Shown: positions 8,170 to 15,956, counted from the first letter of the stretch. The stretch is DNA of 20,870 nucleotides from Nitrososphaeraceae archaeon (GCA_025937665.1 JAICQW010000009.1:1-20870), one strand, 5' to 3'. Notes: generated by a model not told the origin, from the letters alone. Program-made: numbers and translations.

Positions 8170-9090
8170 TTATTCTGTGTATGGAATGTAAAATGTTTTC
8201 ATATCTTCAGCCAAATCTACATTCCTGTGAATGGCTCTAGCTTCGTCCAAGAGAAGATTTGGATCATCATACCTTGAACTGAAATGGGTGAGAATTAACT
8301 TGCTACAATGAGATTCCTTGGCGAGTATAGCAGCCTCAGTAGAAGTTGAATGAAATGTCTCTATTGCTTTAGTCTGGTAATCATGACTATAAGTCGATTC
8401 GAAAATTAAGATATCGCATGAATTAAAAAAATCTCTAAGTTCAGGAGACGGTCTGGTATCCCCAGACACACCTATTTTACGACCCTTTCTATGGGGCCCA
8501 ACGACTTCATTTGATTTTATTAGTTTTCCATCAACAAGTACGTCTTCACCACGTTGCAGCCTTCTATACAAATCTCCTTTAGGAATGGAAAGCTTCGAAG
8601 CATTCTCAACGTTAAATACTCCTGGTCTGGGATCTTCAGTGATGCAAAAGGAATATGCGGGTATTGAGTGGTCAGCTTTACAACAGCTAATGTTATAATC
8701 ATCTTCCGATGCGATTACCCCTTCCTTATCAATAATGTGAATAACTATTTCAAACGCCAATCCAATATTGATAATTCGAAAATTTTCGTGGATAAATTCT
8801 CCCAATCTGGGCTCACCATAAATATCAATTTTTTTTGTACGGCCTAAAAGAGACATAGTTTGGAAAAATCCTATTAGTCCTAAACAATGGTCAATATGCA
8901 TATGAGTTATGAAAATTTTCATTTTCTTATTTAGCCCTAATTTTCCTTGAAGGAAGTTCTTTTGCATTCCTTCACCTGCATCAAATATCAGCAACTCCCC
9001 TCCTCTTTTAACCACAATAGATGACAAGCACCTTTTTTCAGTTGGAATGGCTGCGGATGTTCCAAGAAAAACAATCTTCATGTCGACCAT
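8170..9090 (-). CDS. rnz: Ribonuclease Z (tRNA 3'-end endonuclease)
   Basis: Zinc endonuclease that trims the 3' trailer of pre-tRNAs. The 306 residues match the short RNase Z form. MKIVFLGTSAAIP opens the fold. FDAGEGMQ (36-43) equals the family's DCGEGTQ, with Ala replacing Cys and Met replacing Thr. THMHIDHCLGL at 62-72 is the zinc-binding motif. His141 follows in CKADHSIPAYSF, DTRPSPEL starts at Asp211, ESTY is at 231-234 and THFSSRYDD contains His269. The exosite region with GxP-rich segments is at about 155-200 (PRPGVFN, YRRLQRGEDV). The start is ATG at 9090, although ATG at 9081 gives the more typical MKIVFLGT. A TATA-like box about 31 bp before 9090 suits a nearly leaderless transcript. 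Confidence 0.94.
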   Translation of the reverse strand: MVDMKIVFLGTSAAIPTEKRCLSSIVVKRGGELLIFDAGEGMQKNFLQGKLGLNKKMKIFITHMHIDHCLGLIGFFQTMSLLGRTKKIDIYGEPRLGEFIHENFRIINIGLAFEIVIHIIDKEGVIASEDDYNISCCKADHSIPAYSFCITEDPRPGVFNVENASKLSIPKGDLYRRLQRGEDVLVDGKLIKSNEVVGPHRKGRKIGVSGDTRPSPELRDFFNSCDILIFESTYSHDYQTKAIETFHSTSTEAAILAKESHCSKLILTHFSSRYDDPNLLLDEARAIHRNVDLAEDMKTFYIPYTE

Positions 9091-9116
9091 AAATAATACT
9101 CATTAAGTGATCTGGT

Positions 9117-9126
9117 AAATTATAAG
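9117..9126 (-). promoter_or_regulatory. TATA-like box for rnz
   Basis: CTTATAATTT on the minus strand, centred about 31 bp before the ATG at 9090, which predicts a start of transcription about 5 nt ahead of the codon. Confidence 0.4.
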
Positions 9127-9203
9127 CGTTTGTTTGAACAGTAACATCATGAAAAATCATTAAGATTGATGTCTATTGATGTCTATTGGTCCTTAAATAC
9201 CAT

Positions 9204-9899
9204 CTAATCGAAATTAGCCAAAATATTGAAAAAATCTTTAAGGAGTAGTTTTTGGTTTTGAGACAGAACATCGTAGGATTCAATAAATTCCTTTTCTATA
9301 GAAATCTGTTCTTTTAGGACGGAACGAAACTTATCAATCGTTATAGGCGTGATGTTATCAATTTCACCGGTAGTGTAAGCATAAATATATGCACTAATAA
9401 TTTTTATTACAAATGATGGTATTGTTTTTAATAAGAGTAAAATACTTTTTTTCATGACGTCATTACCAGATATATTACTATTCATATTATTGAAGTAAGA
9501 CTCGAGTATTGTCATTCTGATATTTCCCAGCTCTTCAATGGACGATGCAACTAAAATTCCTGTTTCTGTTAATTCATAGAACGGAACTCCCTCTAACTGG
9601 AGTGCTTTTGGTCCACGCCTAAGTGGCAGTCGACCTGCTTCTTTAACCACACCTGAGGGTATCAAAACTTCATCGAGATCTTTGAATATTCCGGAATAGA
9701 TATTCTGCCAAAGAATTCCATTACTCTTTGCAATTGCGTGTGCAATGGCCGTTCGAGTCTTTAGTTCTGGATTTTTTTCCACTGCCAGATGAGTAATAAT
9801 GCCCCTTTGTCTTTTAGCCTCGCCTGTGAACTTATTTTTCTTTGTTTTAAAAGTATCAAAGATAGCAATATGTGGTGTTTTATGTCTCAAAGAGCACAT
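9204..9899 (-). CDS. Unrecognised protein with predicted N-terminal winged-helix region
   Basis: 231 residues, ATG at 9899. I do not recognise a named family. Residues about 30-125 have the character of a winged helix: helical RQRGIITHLAV, KTRTAIAHAIAKSNGILWQNIY as a helix-turn-helix-like stretch, then PFYELTETGILVASSIEEL, where xxLTETGxxxAxS resembles the final strand and helix seen in many archaeal wHTH regulators. A basic loop (KEAGRLPLRRGPKAL, 86-100) could touch DNA. The C-terminal 100 residues are mainly helical and hydrophobic/acidic (ILLLLKTIPSFVIKIISAYIYAY at about 153-175), perhaps a dimerisation region and not clearly a membrane segment. It lies downstream of polC on the same strand, separated by 196 bp in which I see no gene, only AT-rich promoter-like sequence. 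Confidence 0.72.
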   Translation of the reverse strand: MCSLRHKTPHIAIFDTFKTKKNKFTGEAKRQRGIITHLAVEKNPELKTRTAIAHAIAKSNGILWQNIYSGIFKDLDEVLIPSGVVKEAGRLPLRRGPKALQLEGVPFYELTETGILVASSIEELGNIRMTILESYFNNMNSNISGNDVMKKSILLLLKTIPSFVIKIISAYIYAYTTGEIDNITPITIDKFRSVLKEQISIEKEFIESYDVLSQNQKLLLKDFFNILANFD

Positions 9900-10095
9900 T
9901 CACCAGCTATTAGGAGCATATTTTCCAATTATCAATCAAGTCTTTTATATTCTAATTGTATGATTTCTGATTATTATTTCAGTACTTTGATTTAAATAGC
10001 AAAAAATTCAAATTCTGGGAGTTTTTATGTCAAAATTATAATTTTTAGATAATTACTATTAACAAGAATTTCAATAACTGCCAACCAATTTGCTG

Positions 10096-13000
10096 CTAAA
10101 TGAAATCAACAATTGTATGTTGATCCTTTACATCCTCTTTAAACAACAGATTTAGTTCCGCTTTCAGAGTGTCTATTCTACTGGTTAGATATTCGTTTAT
10201 CTTAAATTCTGAGCAAATGTTTAGTGCGGTTTTTACATATTTCTCTACGGAACCTCGTGATACTGTCTGTAATAATTCATTATGGCACTCCAGGCACTTA
10301 CCAACTAATGGCATCCTTCTATATTTTTGTCCACATTTAGTACACCTAAATGACTGAGATGAATAGGCTCTCAAATTTCCCATGATATCAGGTAAGATGT
10401 GAGTCGTCAAGACCATGGCCATTACCTCATCGGCATCAACGGCATTAATCAATTTGGCAGTAGTTATTTGCATTTTTAGCTTTTCTTCCATCGTGTTCAG
10501 AGTTGAATACAAACTCTGTGATTGATCCAGCATGATATTGTCAGTGGGATGAGTGAATTTATAATCAAAGAATTGATTTGCCTGTCCCAGTCGATATTTG
10601 ACGAGATCAATGTTATCGATTACACCGGTCTTTTCCATATTCCAAGAAGATCTATAGAAATTCAGTGGATATTTTTCATCAACATCGATGTTGTGGGCTT
10701 GCCTCTGAACTTCATGTGGAAAAACTAAAGGTTGGATAAGTAATGGGGCGTCCATTAATCCACCAATTCTATCAGGGAGGTATTCCTTCGAAAAATTTAG
10801 AAAAATATCCATTAGTAGCATTATAGAATCTGCGTCGCCATCACAATCTCTTCGTTTAGCAGAATGCCAGATTGGTGAACCAAGACAAACCTGGGAATTG
10901 ACAAATCCTATGACTCTACCAATTATTCCTACCGAAGTATGTGGTGCTAGACCGACAATTAAGTGCCCAATCAGATCATCTATTGAATTTATGTTGTAAA
11001 ATGCTTCAAGCCCATAAAATCGAGTGAGTTCTTCATCTACAAACTGAGCGATTTTTACGAGATGTTCTGCGGCATGAATTGGTATTATTACATCTTGTAT
11101 GAATAATTCCACTAGTTGTTCTGACGATTCCAATTCATTGCCTTCATGATCTTTTAGATATCCGAGAGCCCTTAGCCTTGTAATATCTGATTTGATCCAT
11201 TTTGGCTTGAAGTGAGTTAGAGGTTCATTCGTTGCGTCAAAACGTATGGTTCCATCTTTGAATGTATAGAGGTTGTGTTTCTGTCTAAGAATTCCCTTTT
11301 CTAGAGGTTCTGCGCACCTATTTTTACCCATCAAGGCCTTAACTCCTTTTAATGGCTCAACTGGTTGTGTGTTAAGATGTTTTTTTGCTTTTTCAACTGC
11401 AAGTTTAAGAGGATAACTTGTTGGCGAATGAGTTTTTAAACGATTTCCGCAAACAGGGCAAACTTCTACTGATTCATCATGGTTAACTTCATACTTACAG
11501 CTAGAACACATTATTCTGATTGGAGTGGTAGAGCTACAATCTTGACAGCAAACAGAAATTGATGGCGATTTACAATTGGTGCAAACTCTATTTGCAATTT
11601 CAATATAAAGTGGTTTTTGCATTGCTTTCAGAATATCTCTAGTTGGGCCGCCATTGGTTCCTATGGGGAATAGGACATGAACTGGAGGTTTCATTTTTCT
11701 ATCCGCTGCTTTTTCTGGCCGTCCCACACGAACGGCGATTGAGGAAGAGAATTTTTCTTTTATACTAACTTTTAGTAACTTAGAAACACGATCTAAAATA
11801 TGCATTTTAATATGATTCGGATCAAAGTCGGGCGGAATCGTTGATCTTAAGAATTTATCAAGATCCGGTCCATATTCGAGGCACCTCTCAATCAACATAA
11901 TTAGAATGTATAGTTGATCGGGATCATCTATTCTTATTTTGCTGTTGTCAAAAGAAAGCGAATGTGATATCCCAAGTTTTTCAAAAATTTCCTTTAATAT
12001 TGGATCATTAGTAAAGTGCTTTCCATTAGTGTTTTTTATTTGCTCTTTGTCTTCTACTAACTTGATGATTAAATTATTAAATTCGTCCTCTGTTAATACA
12101 CTCCAATAAAAAACATATCCGGGATAAAATGGAATATCAAAATGTTGGCTGATTTTGAACGCTTCGGTAACGGATGGCCTTTTTTCCAATGGATAATGTG
12201 TTAATTCAATCAATCTTTGATTCTCAAAACTTTTCAAATATGAATTTGGATCTGTTTTGCTTAGCTTATCATCTAGTTCTAGAGCCCAGATTTCCTCTAC
12301 GTATGATGAAGGAAGTAGTTGGGTGTTGTTTTCGAGAAAGTCTCCATAGCTTATCAGAATATCTCCAAGATAAAGAATTTTTATAATCTTATTGGCTACG
12401 GATTTTGCCTCGTCAATTGTTTTTATCTTCATTACACTCCCATTGCTTAGTTTTACTATTGGTGGTTCGATACTGTCTACCAGAGCTATAGTAGAAGCCT
12501 TGCCTGGTGCATCAATTTTTATTTGTGTACCAACTGCAATTGCATAATTTAATAAAATCGGAATTGTTGGATGAATTCCAATAGTAGAAAATCCTGTATT
12601 ACAGCTTCTTCCATAACGCAATCTAAAACCGCCGATTTTTTTCTGCATTGAAAGTACAGGTCTTCCAGTTATGACTTCAGTCATCCTGTGAGATACTGTA
12701 TCATCTTCTGAAGTTTGAATAGCTCCTTCGAGATTCTTAAGCCAATCCCAGCCTTCCAATTTTAGGGTCTCAACAATCTTCAATAGCTTTCGGCTTCTAC
12801 CTATCAAACCATCATTCATTACTCTCAGTGCACCACCGCGCACTCGATTAGTAGCTACTCTCTGTAGATTTCTATGACCTATTACTTCTACAGGATCCGT
12901 GTCCACACCATCAATTTCTACTGGAAGAGAATCTATGCAATGGATAACATCCTTATCAGAAACCTTGAATTGGAAGTTGCCAACCTCCCTTTCATAAATC

Positions 13001-13590
13001 CTTAATTCTTCAACATATCTACTAATTTCATCATCAAATGAATTTGCAATATACTTGTCTAATCCAATAACTTTCCTGACATGATCTGCAATTAGCATTG
13101 TAACTGCAGCCTCGGTTCCTCCTGCAGATCTTATTGGTCCAGCAAAAGAAACAGACAAATATTGAGTTCTATTGGCATTTGTCTTTATCTTGACATCATA
13201 TATCCCCTGCAACGGTGCCACTGTGACACCTTCTGTGACAACAGACAATCCTACTCTTACTGCATTGTTTAGTTTCTCCTCAATAGTTGTTCCTCCGTAT
13301 TTCCCGAGGACTATTTCTTCAGATATCTTTAATGCTGTTAGTTCCTTTCCCAGTTTTGGAAGAAGTGTTCTTAACCTATCTGAAATGTCGATTTCATGTA
13401 TTTTTGCTATTCTGTCTGATAAATCGTATCCAATTTGGGATTCTACCTTTTCGGATATATCAAGGCCGTGTTTTTTAGCCAATTGTGCGGTAGAGATTGA
13501 ATCTTCAATGTATTGTGAGATATTTTTGTGATATTGTAAATAACTTGAAGGAGTTTTTGCGGTAATACTTTCCTTGGTGTTGGTACTCAA
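10096..13590 (-). CDS. polC: DNA polymerase D large subunit DP2 (catalytic polymerase)
   Basis: Catalytic subunit of the archaeal replicative D-family polymerase, working with DP1. 1164 residues, uninterrupted by an intein. N-terminal DP2 landmarks: PLQGIYDVKI and SFAGPIRSAGGTEAAV (about 125-162). The catalytic double-psi-barrel carries AKRRDCDGDADS with Asp917 and Asp919, equal to the two metal-binding aspartates of Pyrococcus DP2. Zinc sites are Cys670/Cys673 through CPVCG at 711-715, and a C-terminal ribbon with Cys1083, Cys1086, Cys1099 and Cys1102. The last residues QHTIVDFI (1157-1164) look like a PCNA-interacting peptide. Start is TTG at 13590, overlapping the GGGP synthase stop by 4 nt (TTGA). 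The next Met is more than 150 residues in, past conserved sequence, so the TTG start is well supported. Translation is probably coupled to the upstream gene. Confidence 0.97.
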   Translation of the reverse strand: MSTNTKESITAKTPSSYLQYHKNISQYIEDSISTAQLAKKHGLDISEKVESQIGYDLSDRIAKIHEIDISDRLRTLLPKLGKELTALKISEEIVLGKYGGTTIEEKLNNAVRVGLSVVTEGVTVAPLQGIYDVKIKTNANRTQYLSVSFAGPIRSAGGTEAAVTMLIADHVRKVIGLDKYIANSFDDEISRYVEELRIYEREVGNFQFKVSDKDVIHCIDSLPVEIDGVDTDPVEVIGHRNLQRVATNRVRGGALRVMNDGLIGRSRKLLKIVETLKLEGWDWLKNLEGAIQTSEDDTVSHRMTEVITGRPVLSMQKKIGGFRLRYGRSCNTGFSTIGIHPTIPILLNYAIAVGTQIKIDAPGKASTIALVDSIEPPIVKLSNGSVMKIKTIDEAKSVANKIIKILYLGDILISYGDFLENNTQLLPSSYVEEIWALELDDKLSKTDPNSYLKSFENQRLIELTHYPLEKRPSVTEAFKISQHFDIPFYPGYVFYWSVLTEDEFNNLIIKLVEDKEQIKNTNGKHFTNDPILKEIFEKLGISHSLSFDNSKIRIDDPDQLYILIMLIERCLEYGPDLDKFLRSTIPPDFDPNHIKMHILDRVSKLLKVSIKEKFSSSIAVRVGRPEKAADRKMKPPVHVLFPIGTNGGPTRDILKAMQKPLYIEIANRVCTNCKSPSISVCCQDCSSTTPIRIMCSSCKYEVNHDESVEVCPVCGNRLKTHSPTSYPLKLAVEKAKKHLNTQPVEPLKGVKALMGKNRCAEPLEKGILRQKHNLYTFKDGTIRFDATNEPLTHFKPKWIKSDITRLRALGYLKDHEGNELESSEQLVELFIQDVIIPIHAAEHLVKIAQFVDEELTRFYGLEAFYNINSIDDLIGHLIVGLAPHTSVGIIGRVIGFVNSQVCLGSPIWHSAKRRDCDGDADSIMLLMDIFLNFSKEYLPDRIGGLMDAPLLIQPLVFPHEVQRQAHNIDVDEKYPLNFYRSSWNMEKTGVIDNIDLVKYRLGQANQFFDYKFTHPTDNIMLDQSQSLYSTLNTMEEKLKMQITTAKLINAVDADEVMAMVLTTHILPDIMGNLRAYSSQSFRCTKCGQKYRRMPLVGKCLECHNELLQTVSRGSVEKYVKTALNICSEFKINEYLTSRIDTLKAELNLLFKEDVKDQHTIVDFI

Positions 13591-14333
13591 TTTCTTATTG
13601 CTTTCATAATATTAACAAATTCTGATTCCCAATCTTTTTCTCTTTCAATCATAGTCCCAATAACAATAATGTCAGCACCCGCATCTGATATTTTTTTGGC
13701 CGTCTCAGCTGAATTGATTCCACCACCAACTATCAAAATTCCCTTGTAGAATTTTCTTACAATGCTCACCATCTCTGGTGGAATATTCTGTGACGCTCCT
13801 GAACCTGCTTCGAGGTATAAAAAACGCATACCCATGTATAGTGCTGCCAACGCGTACATGACAGCAATATTTGCCTTGCCGAAAGGAATCGACCTGGCCT
13901 GACCTATGAACCACGCAGTGGACCCCTCACCGATGATAAGGTAGCCAGTTGGAATGGCTTCGATATTATACTTGTTAATGACCAAGGCCCCTTGTGCCTG
14001 AGCGCCTGTGATATAATAAGGGTTTTCAGAGTTAAGTAATGAGCTGAACAAAATTGCATCTGCAGCTGGTGATATTCCTGTGATATTTCCTGGAAACAAG
14101 ATGATGGGGATCTTGACATTGCTCTTTAACTCTGTCACAAAATTTGATAATTCAATTTGATCCGATGTTGATGAACCACCGACTAGTATTGCTGAAGCTC
14201 CAAGTTGTTCCAATCTCTTAGCAAGATCTATGGTCTTAGAAGTGTTTTCGGAATCGATAAGTGGAAAGCATAAGGTTTTTTGTTTCTTGATTTCGTCCAG
14301 AATGTATTTTTCGATGCTTTGTATTTCCATCAT
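13587..14333 (-). CDS. Geranylgeranylglyceryl phosphate synthase
   Basis: Joins geranylgeranyl diphosphate to sn-glycerol 1-phosphate, the first committed step of archaeal ether lipids. The 248-residue TIM barrel shows LIDSEN (25-30), VGGSSTS (51-57), ILFPGNITGISPAADAIL (78-95), YLIIGEGSTAWFIG (131-144), YLEAGSGA (173-180), the phosphate-binding IVGGGINSAETA (201-212) and VIGTMIE (224-230). These separate it from bacterial PcrB and put it in the larger archaeal group. Start ATG ATG at 14333, and either codon may be used. A TATA-like box about 27 bp upstream suggests a leaderless mRNA. It is the first gene of a two-gene unit with polC. Confidence 0.95.
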   Translation of the reverse strand: MMEIQSIEKYILDEIKKQKTLCFPLIDSENTSKTIDLAKRLEQLGASAILVGGSSTSDQIELSNFVTELKSNVKIPIILFPGNITGISPAADAILFSSLLNSENPYYITGAQAQGALVINKYNIEAIPTGYLIIGEGSTAWFIGQARSIPFGKANIAVMYALAALYMGMRFLYLEAGSGASQNIPPEMVSIVRKFYKGILIVGGGINSAETAKKISDAGADIIVIGTMIEREKDWESEFVNIMKAIRN

Positions 14334-14353
14334 TTCTCACAAGGTCAATACTC

Positions 14354-14367
14354 GTATAATAATAATC
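14354..14367 (-). promoter_or_regulatory. TATA-like box for the GGGP synthase-polC unit
   Basis: ATTATTATTATACG on the minus strand, centred about 27 bp before the first ATG at 14333. This predicts a transcript starting at or just before the start codon. It would also drive polC, which has no promoter of its own that I can see. Confidence 0.45.
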
Positions 14368-14427
14368 TCATTATGGATTTTAGACAATTGCTGAAGAGGA
14401 TTTGAATACAATAAGTTAATAATATCG

Positions 14428-14449
14428 TACAATACAAATTTGTATAGTA
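14428..14449. promoter_or_regulatory. 22-bp near-perfect palindrome at a promoter (operator candidate)
   Basis: Half-sites TACAATACAAA and TTTGTATAGTA abut at 14438/14439. Ten of eleven positions are complementary, and the inner 14 bp (14432-14445) are a perfect palindrome. It ends one base before the ATG of the HTH-like gene at 14451, on the likely transcript start if a TTAATAATAT box near 14420 is the TATA element. Binding there would block initiation, so autorepression by the adjacent gene's product is a fair guess. Confidence 0.55.
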
Positions 14450-14450
14450 A

Positions 14451-14819
14451 ATGAAAAATAGCAATTTAAATTATACATCTGTTTTGAATCATTTTGTTGT
14501 AAATTCTATATTAACTAAGAAGCAAACATCAATAATTTATAACAAAATCATGAAATCGAAACCCAGTAATAAGATGACTTCAGGAGCATATTATCGACAA
14601 TTAGGGCAATGTAGGATAAAAATAAGAAAGATTGTTTATACATTATTGCTACTGCGCCTGTTCAGTGTTTTAGATGTTGGAACATTCTCTGTGTTGGATC
14701 AGTTAAATAATCAATTGAATGTGATGTTAAACAAACGAAGTGATGAAATTGATACAAATACGTTAAGTAATGTGATTTCATTGGTTGATGATGTGATAGC
14801 AAAACTGATATTGATATAG
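14451..14819 (+). CDS. Small HTH-like protein, 122 aa (thaumarchaeal type)
   Basis: No named function. The segment ILTKKQTSIIYNKI (20-33) followed by SGAYYRQLGQCRIKIRKIVYTLLLLRLFSVLD (44-75) looks like a helix-turn-helix: a 'switch' helix opening with LTKKQ, as in sigma region 4-like HTHs, then a Tyr/Arg-rich recognition helix. As I recall, small proteins with an SGAYYR-type motif recur in Nitrososphaeria, though I cannot check this here. The C-terminal third (79-122) is a probable dimerising helix pair. ATG at 14451, directly after the palindrome, with little or no 5' leader. Rightward, divergent from GGGP synthase-polC and 38 bp before the membrane-anchored wHTH gene. Confidence 0.72.
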   Translation: MKNSNLNYTSVLNHFVVNSILTKKQTSIIYNKIMKSKPSNKMTSGAYYRQLGQCRIKIRKIVYTLLLLRLFSVLDVGTFSVLDQLNNQLNVMLNKRSDEIDTNTLSNVISLVDDVIAKLILI

Positions 14820-14823
14820 AAAA

Positions 14824-14836
14824 ATTAATAAATATA
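14824..14836 (+). promoter_or_regulatory. TATA-like box for the membrane-anchored wHTH gene
   Basis: ATTAATAAATATA followed by CC, centred about 28 bp before the ATG at 14858, suggesting a leaderless transcript and a promoter separate from the upstream HTH gene. Confidence 0.45.
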
Positions 14837-14842
14837 CCACTA

Positions 14843-14861
14843 ATCACATGATATCACATGA
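14843..14861 (+). repeat. 9-bp direct repeat with 10-bp period over a start codon
   Basis: ATCACATGA occurs at 14843-14851 and again at 14853-14861, with one base between them. Both copies lie on the same DNA face, one helical turn apart, and the second includes the ATG of the gene at 14858. The position on the expected transcript start makes it a candidate tandem operator. Confidence 0.45.
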
Positions 14862-15475
14862 ATGTGTTTGATTTTAATTTGCAGTATACGTTATCAGATG
14901 CCTTGATCTCAATCACACTATTCGTATTATCATTTGTGGCCTTTTTCTATTTTGGGTTTTTCAGGGATTCCAAAGAACATGAAGAGGAGAATCACAAATT
15001 CAAAGATATGTTGATAGAGGGATATTTTCATAAATTTGATGAATATAACCAGATTATTTCAGATTTAAGAGCTAAATTAGATTTGGTGGAAATCAAAATA
15101 AATTCATTGGACAATAACTCTAGCCATAACCAAATTGTTGATACTAGTGATATGGATTCTAACAAGTCACAAGATATATCACAATCTATACCTGTGACAA
15201 ATGATGTGATTATCACTCAGAAGAAAGATGACGGAAAAGAGGAAGAGTTGCGTGTCAATACTGTTGATTCCATCCTAGAGATGCTTGAGGTACCACTTAC
15301 ATCTAGAGAGATCCAAAGAAGAATTAACAAGTCACGTGAACATACATCTCGATTGTTGAAAAAATTATACTCTGAAAACATAGTAATGAGGGATGGGAGT
15401 AACAGACCTTTCAAATATAAAATTACAGATGAAGGTCGTAAACTGTTGGAACGGACAACAAATTCGAGTCGTTAG
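14858..15475 (+). CDS. Membrane-anchored winged-helix protein, 205 aa
   Basis: Unnamed. One transmembrane helix near the N-terminus (about 15-35, ALISITLFVLSFVAFFYFGFF) is followed by Arg36 and Lys39, placing the rest in the cytoplasm. Residues 40-85 are charged and heptad-like (probable coiled coil). Residues 86-130 form a Ser/Asn/Asp-rich linker, and about 133-200 a winged helix: VDSILEMLEVPLTSREIQRRINKS as HTH, HTSRLLKKLYSENIVMRD as recognition helix plus turn, and FKYKITDEGRKLLE as wing and last helix, MarR/ArsR-like. A DNA-binding domain tied to the membrane could act as a one-component sensor or tether DNA to the membrane. ATG at 14858. Its last 53 bp overlap, tail to tail, the gene on the other strand. 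Confidence 0.78.
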   Translation: MNVFDFNLQYTLSDALISITLFVLSFVAFFYFGFFRDSKEHEEENHKFKDMLIEGYFHKFDEYNQIISDLRAKLDLVEIKINSLDNNSSHNQIVDTSDMDSNKSQDISQSIPVTNDVIITQKKDDGKEEELRVNTVDSILEMLEVPLTSREIQRRINKSREHTSRLLKKLYSENIVMRDGSNRPFKYKITDEGRKLLERTTNSSR

Positions 15476-15956
15476 GTTTTTCATAATCTTCTTTCAAATT
15501 ATTTATCTTCTCTTTAATCAGAGTATATACCCACTGTTTGCCATTTTTTGATCTGTTAAGCTGTTTTTTGAAGTGAAATCTAGATAGATAGATAGAGATG
15601 ACACTCAACTGAATAGATTCGTAATACAATTCCTGGTAAATTCTTAGTATATCAGAGGAGGTAAATGTGTGATATCGAAAATTCTCAATAATCAAATTCC
15701 ATAATTTGGAACCTAATTTTGTATCATTTATTCTACGTTCAAAGCCGCCTCCAAAGCTTCCTTCAATGGAGTTCTTATCAATTAAATGCACAAATTCAAT
15801 TACATTCATCAGTTTCTCTCTTGTTAGGGTGCCCTGAAGGGTTAAATTGTATTTTTCCCCATTCTCGTCTTCCAATTCAATTTTGATCTTCCTCCTCGCA
15901 GTTGACAGATCGGGACATGATATCACATCACACTTAACAATTAAAGTGATTAACAA
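15423..15956 (-). CDS. Putative DNA-binding protein with C-terminal winged helix, 177 aa
   Basis: Unnamed. Residues 22-60 (RKIKIELEDENGEKYNLTLQG then TREKLMNVIEFVHLI) look like a small beta-rich domain plus helix. About 80-147 reads as a winged helix: LGSKLWNLIIENFRYHTFTSSDILRIYQ, then IQLSVISIYLSRFHFKKQLNRSKNGKQWVYTL, where SVISIYLSRF is the likely recognition helix and QWVYTL the wing. The tail (148-177) is charged and probably disordered. Start is TTG at 15956. A GTG at 15926 is possible but would cut the first strand. It runs away from the origin region on the opposite strand to cdc6. Its 3' end overlaps the membrane-anchored wHTH gene by 53 bp. Confidence 0.75.
   Translation of the reverse strand: MLITLIVKCDVISCPDLSTARRKIKIELEDENGEKYNLTLQGTLTREKLMNVIEFVHLIDKNSIEGSFGGGFERRINDTKLGSKLWNLIIENFRYHTFTSSDILRIYQELYYESIQLSVISIYLSRFHFKKQLNRSKNGKQWVYTLIKEKINNLKEDYEKPNDSNLLSVPTVYDLHL

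Noticed and set aside
9900..10095. Possible small gene or RNA between polC and the wHTH-like gene
   Set aside because: 196 bp of AT-rich sequence with stops in all frames and no stable hairpin apparent. Best read as terminator and promoter space.
13172..13531. 119-codon open frame on the plus strand inside polC
   Set aside because: Antisense to conserved DP2 coding sequence, low-complexity Ser/Phe-rich product, no promoter or SD. It follows from the codon use of the real gene.
15916..15928. 13-bp match CATGATATCACAT to the repeat at 14847-14859 as proof of a shared operator
   Set aside because: A few 13-bp matches are expected by chance in 20 kb of AT-rich DNA, and this copy lies inside a coding region. 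Kept only as a side remark.
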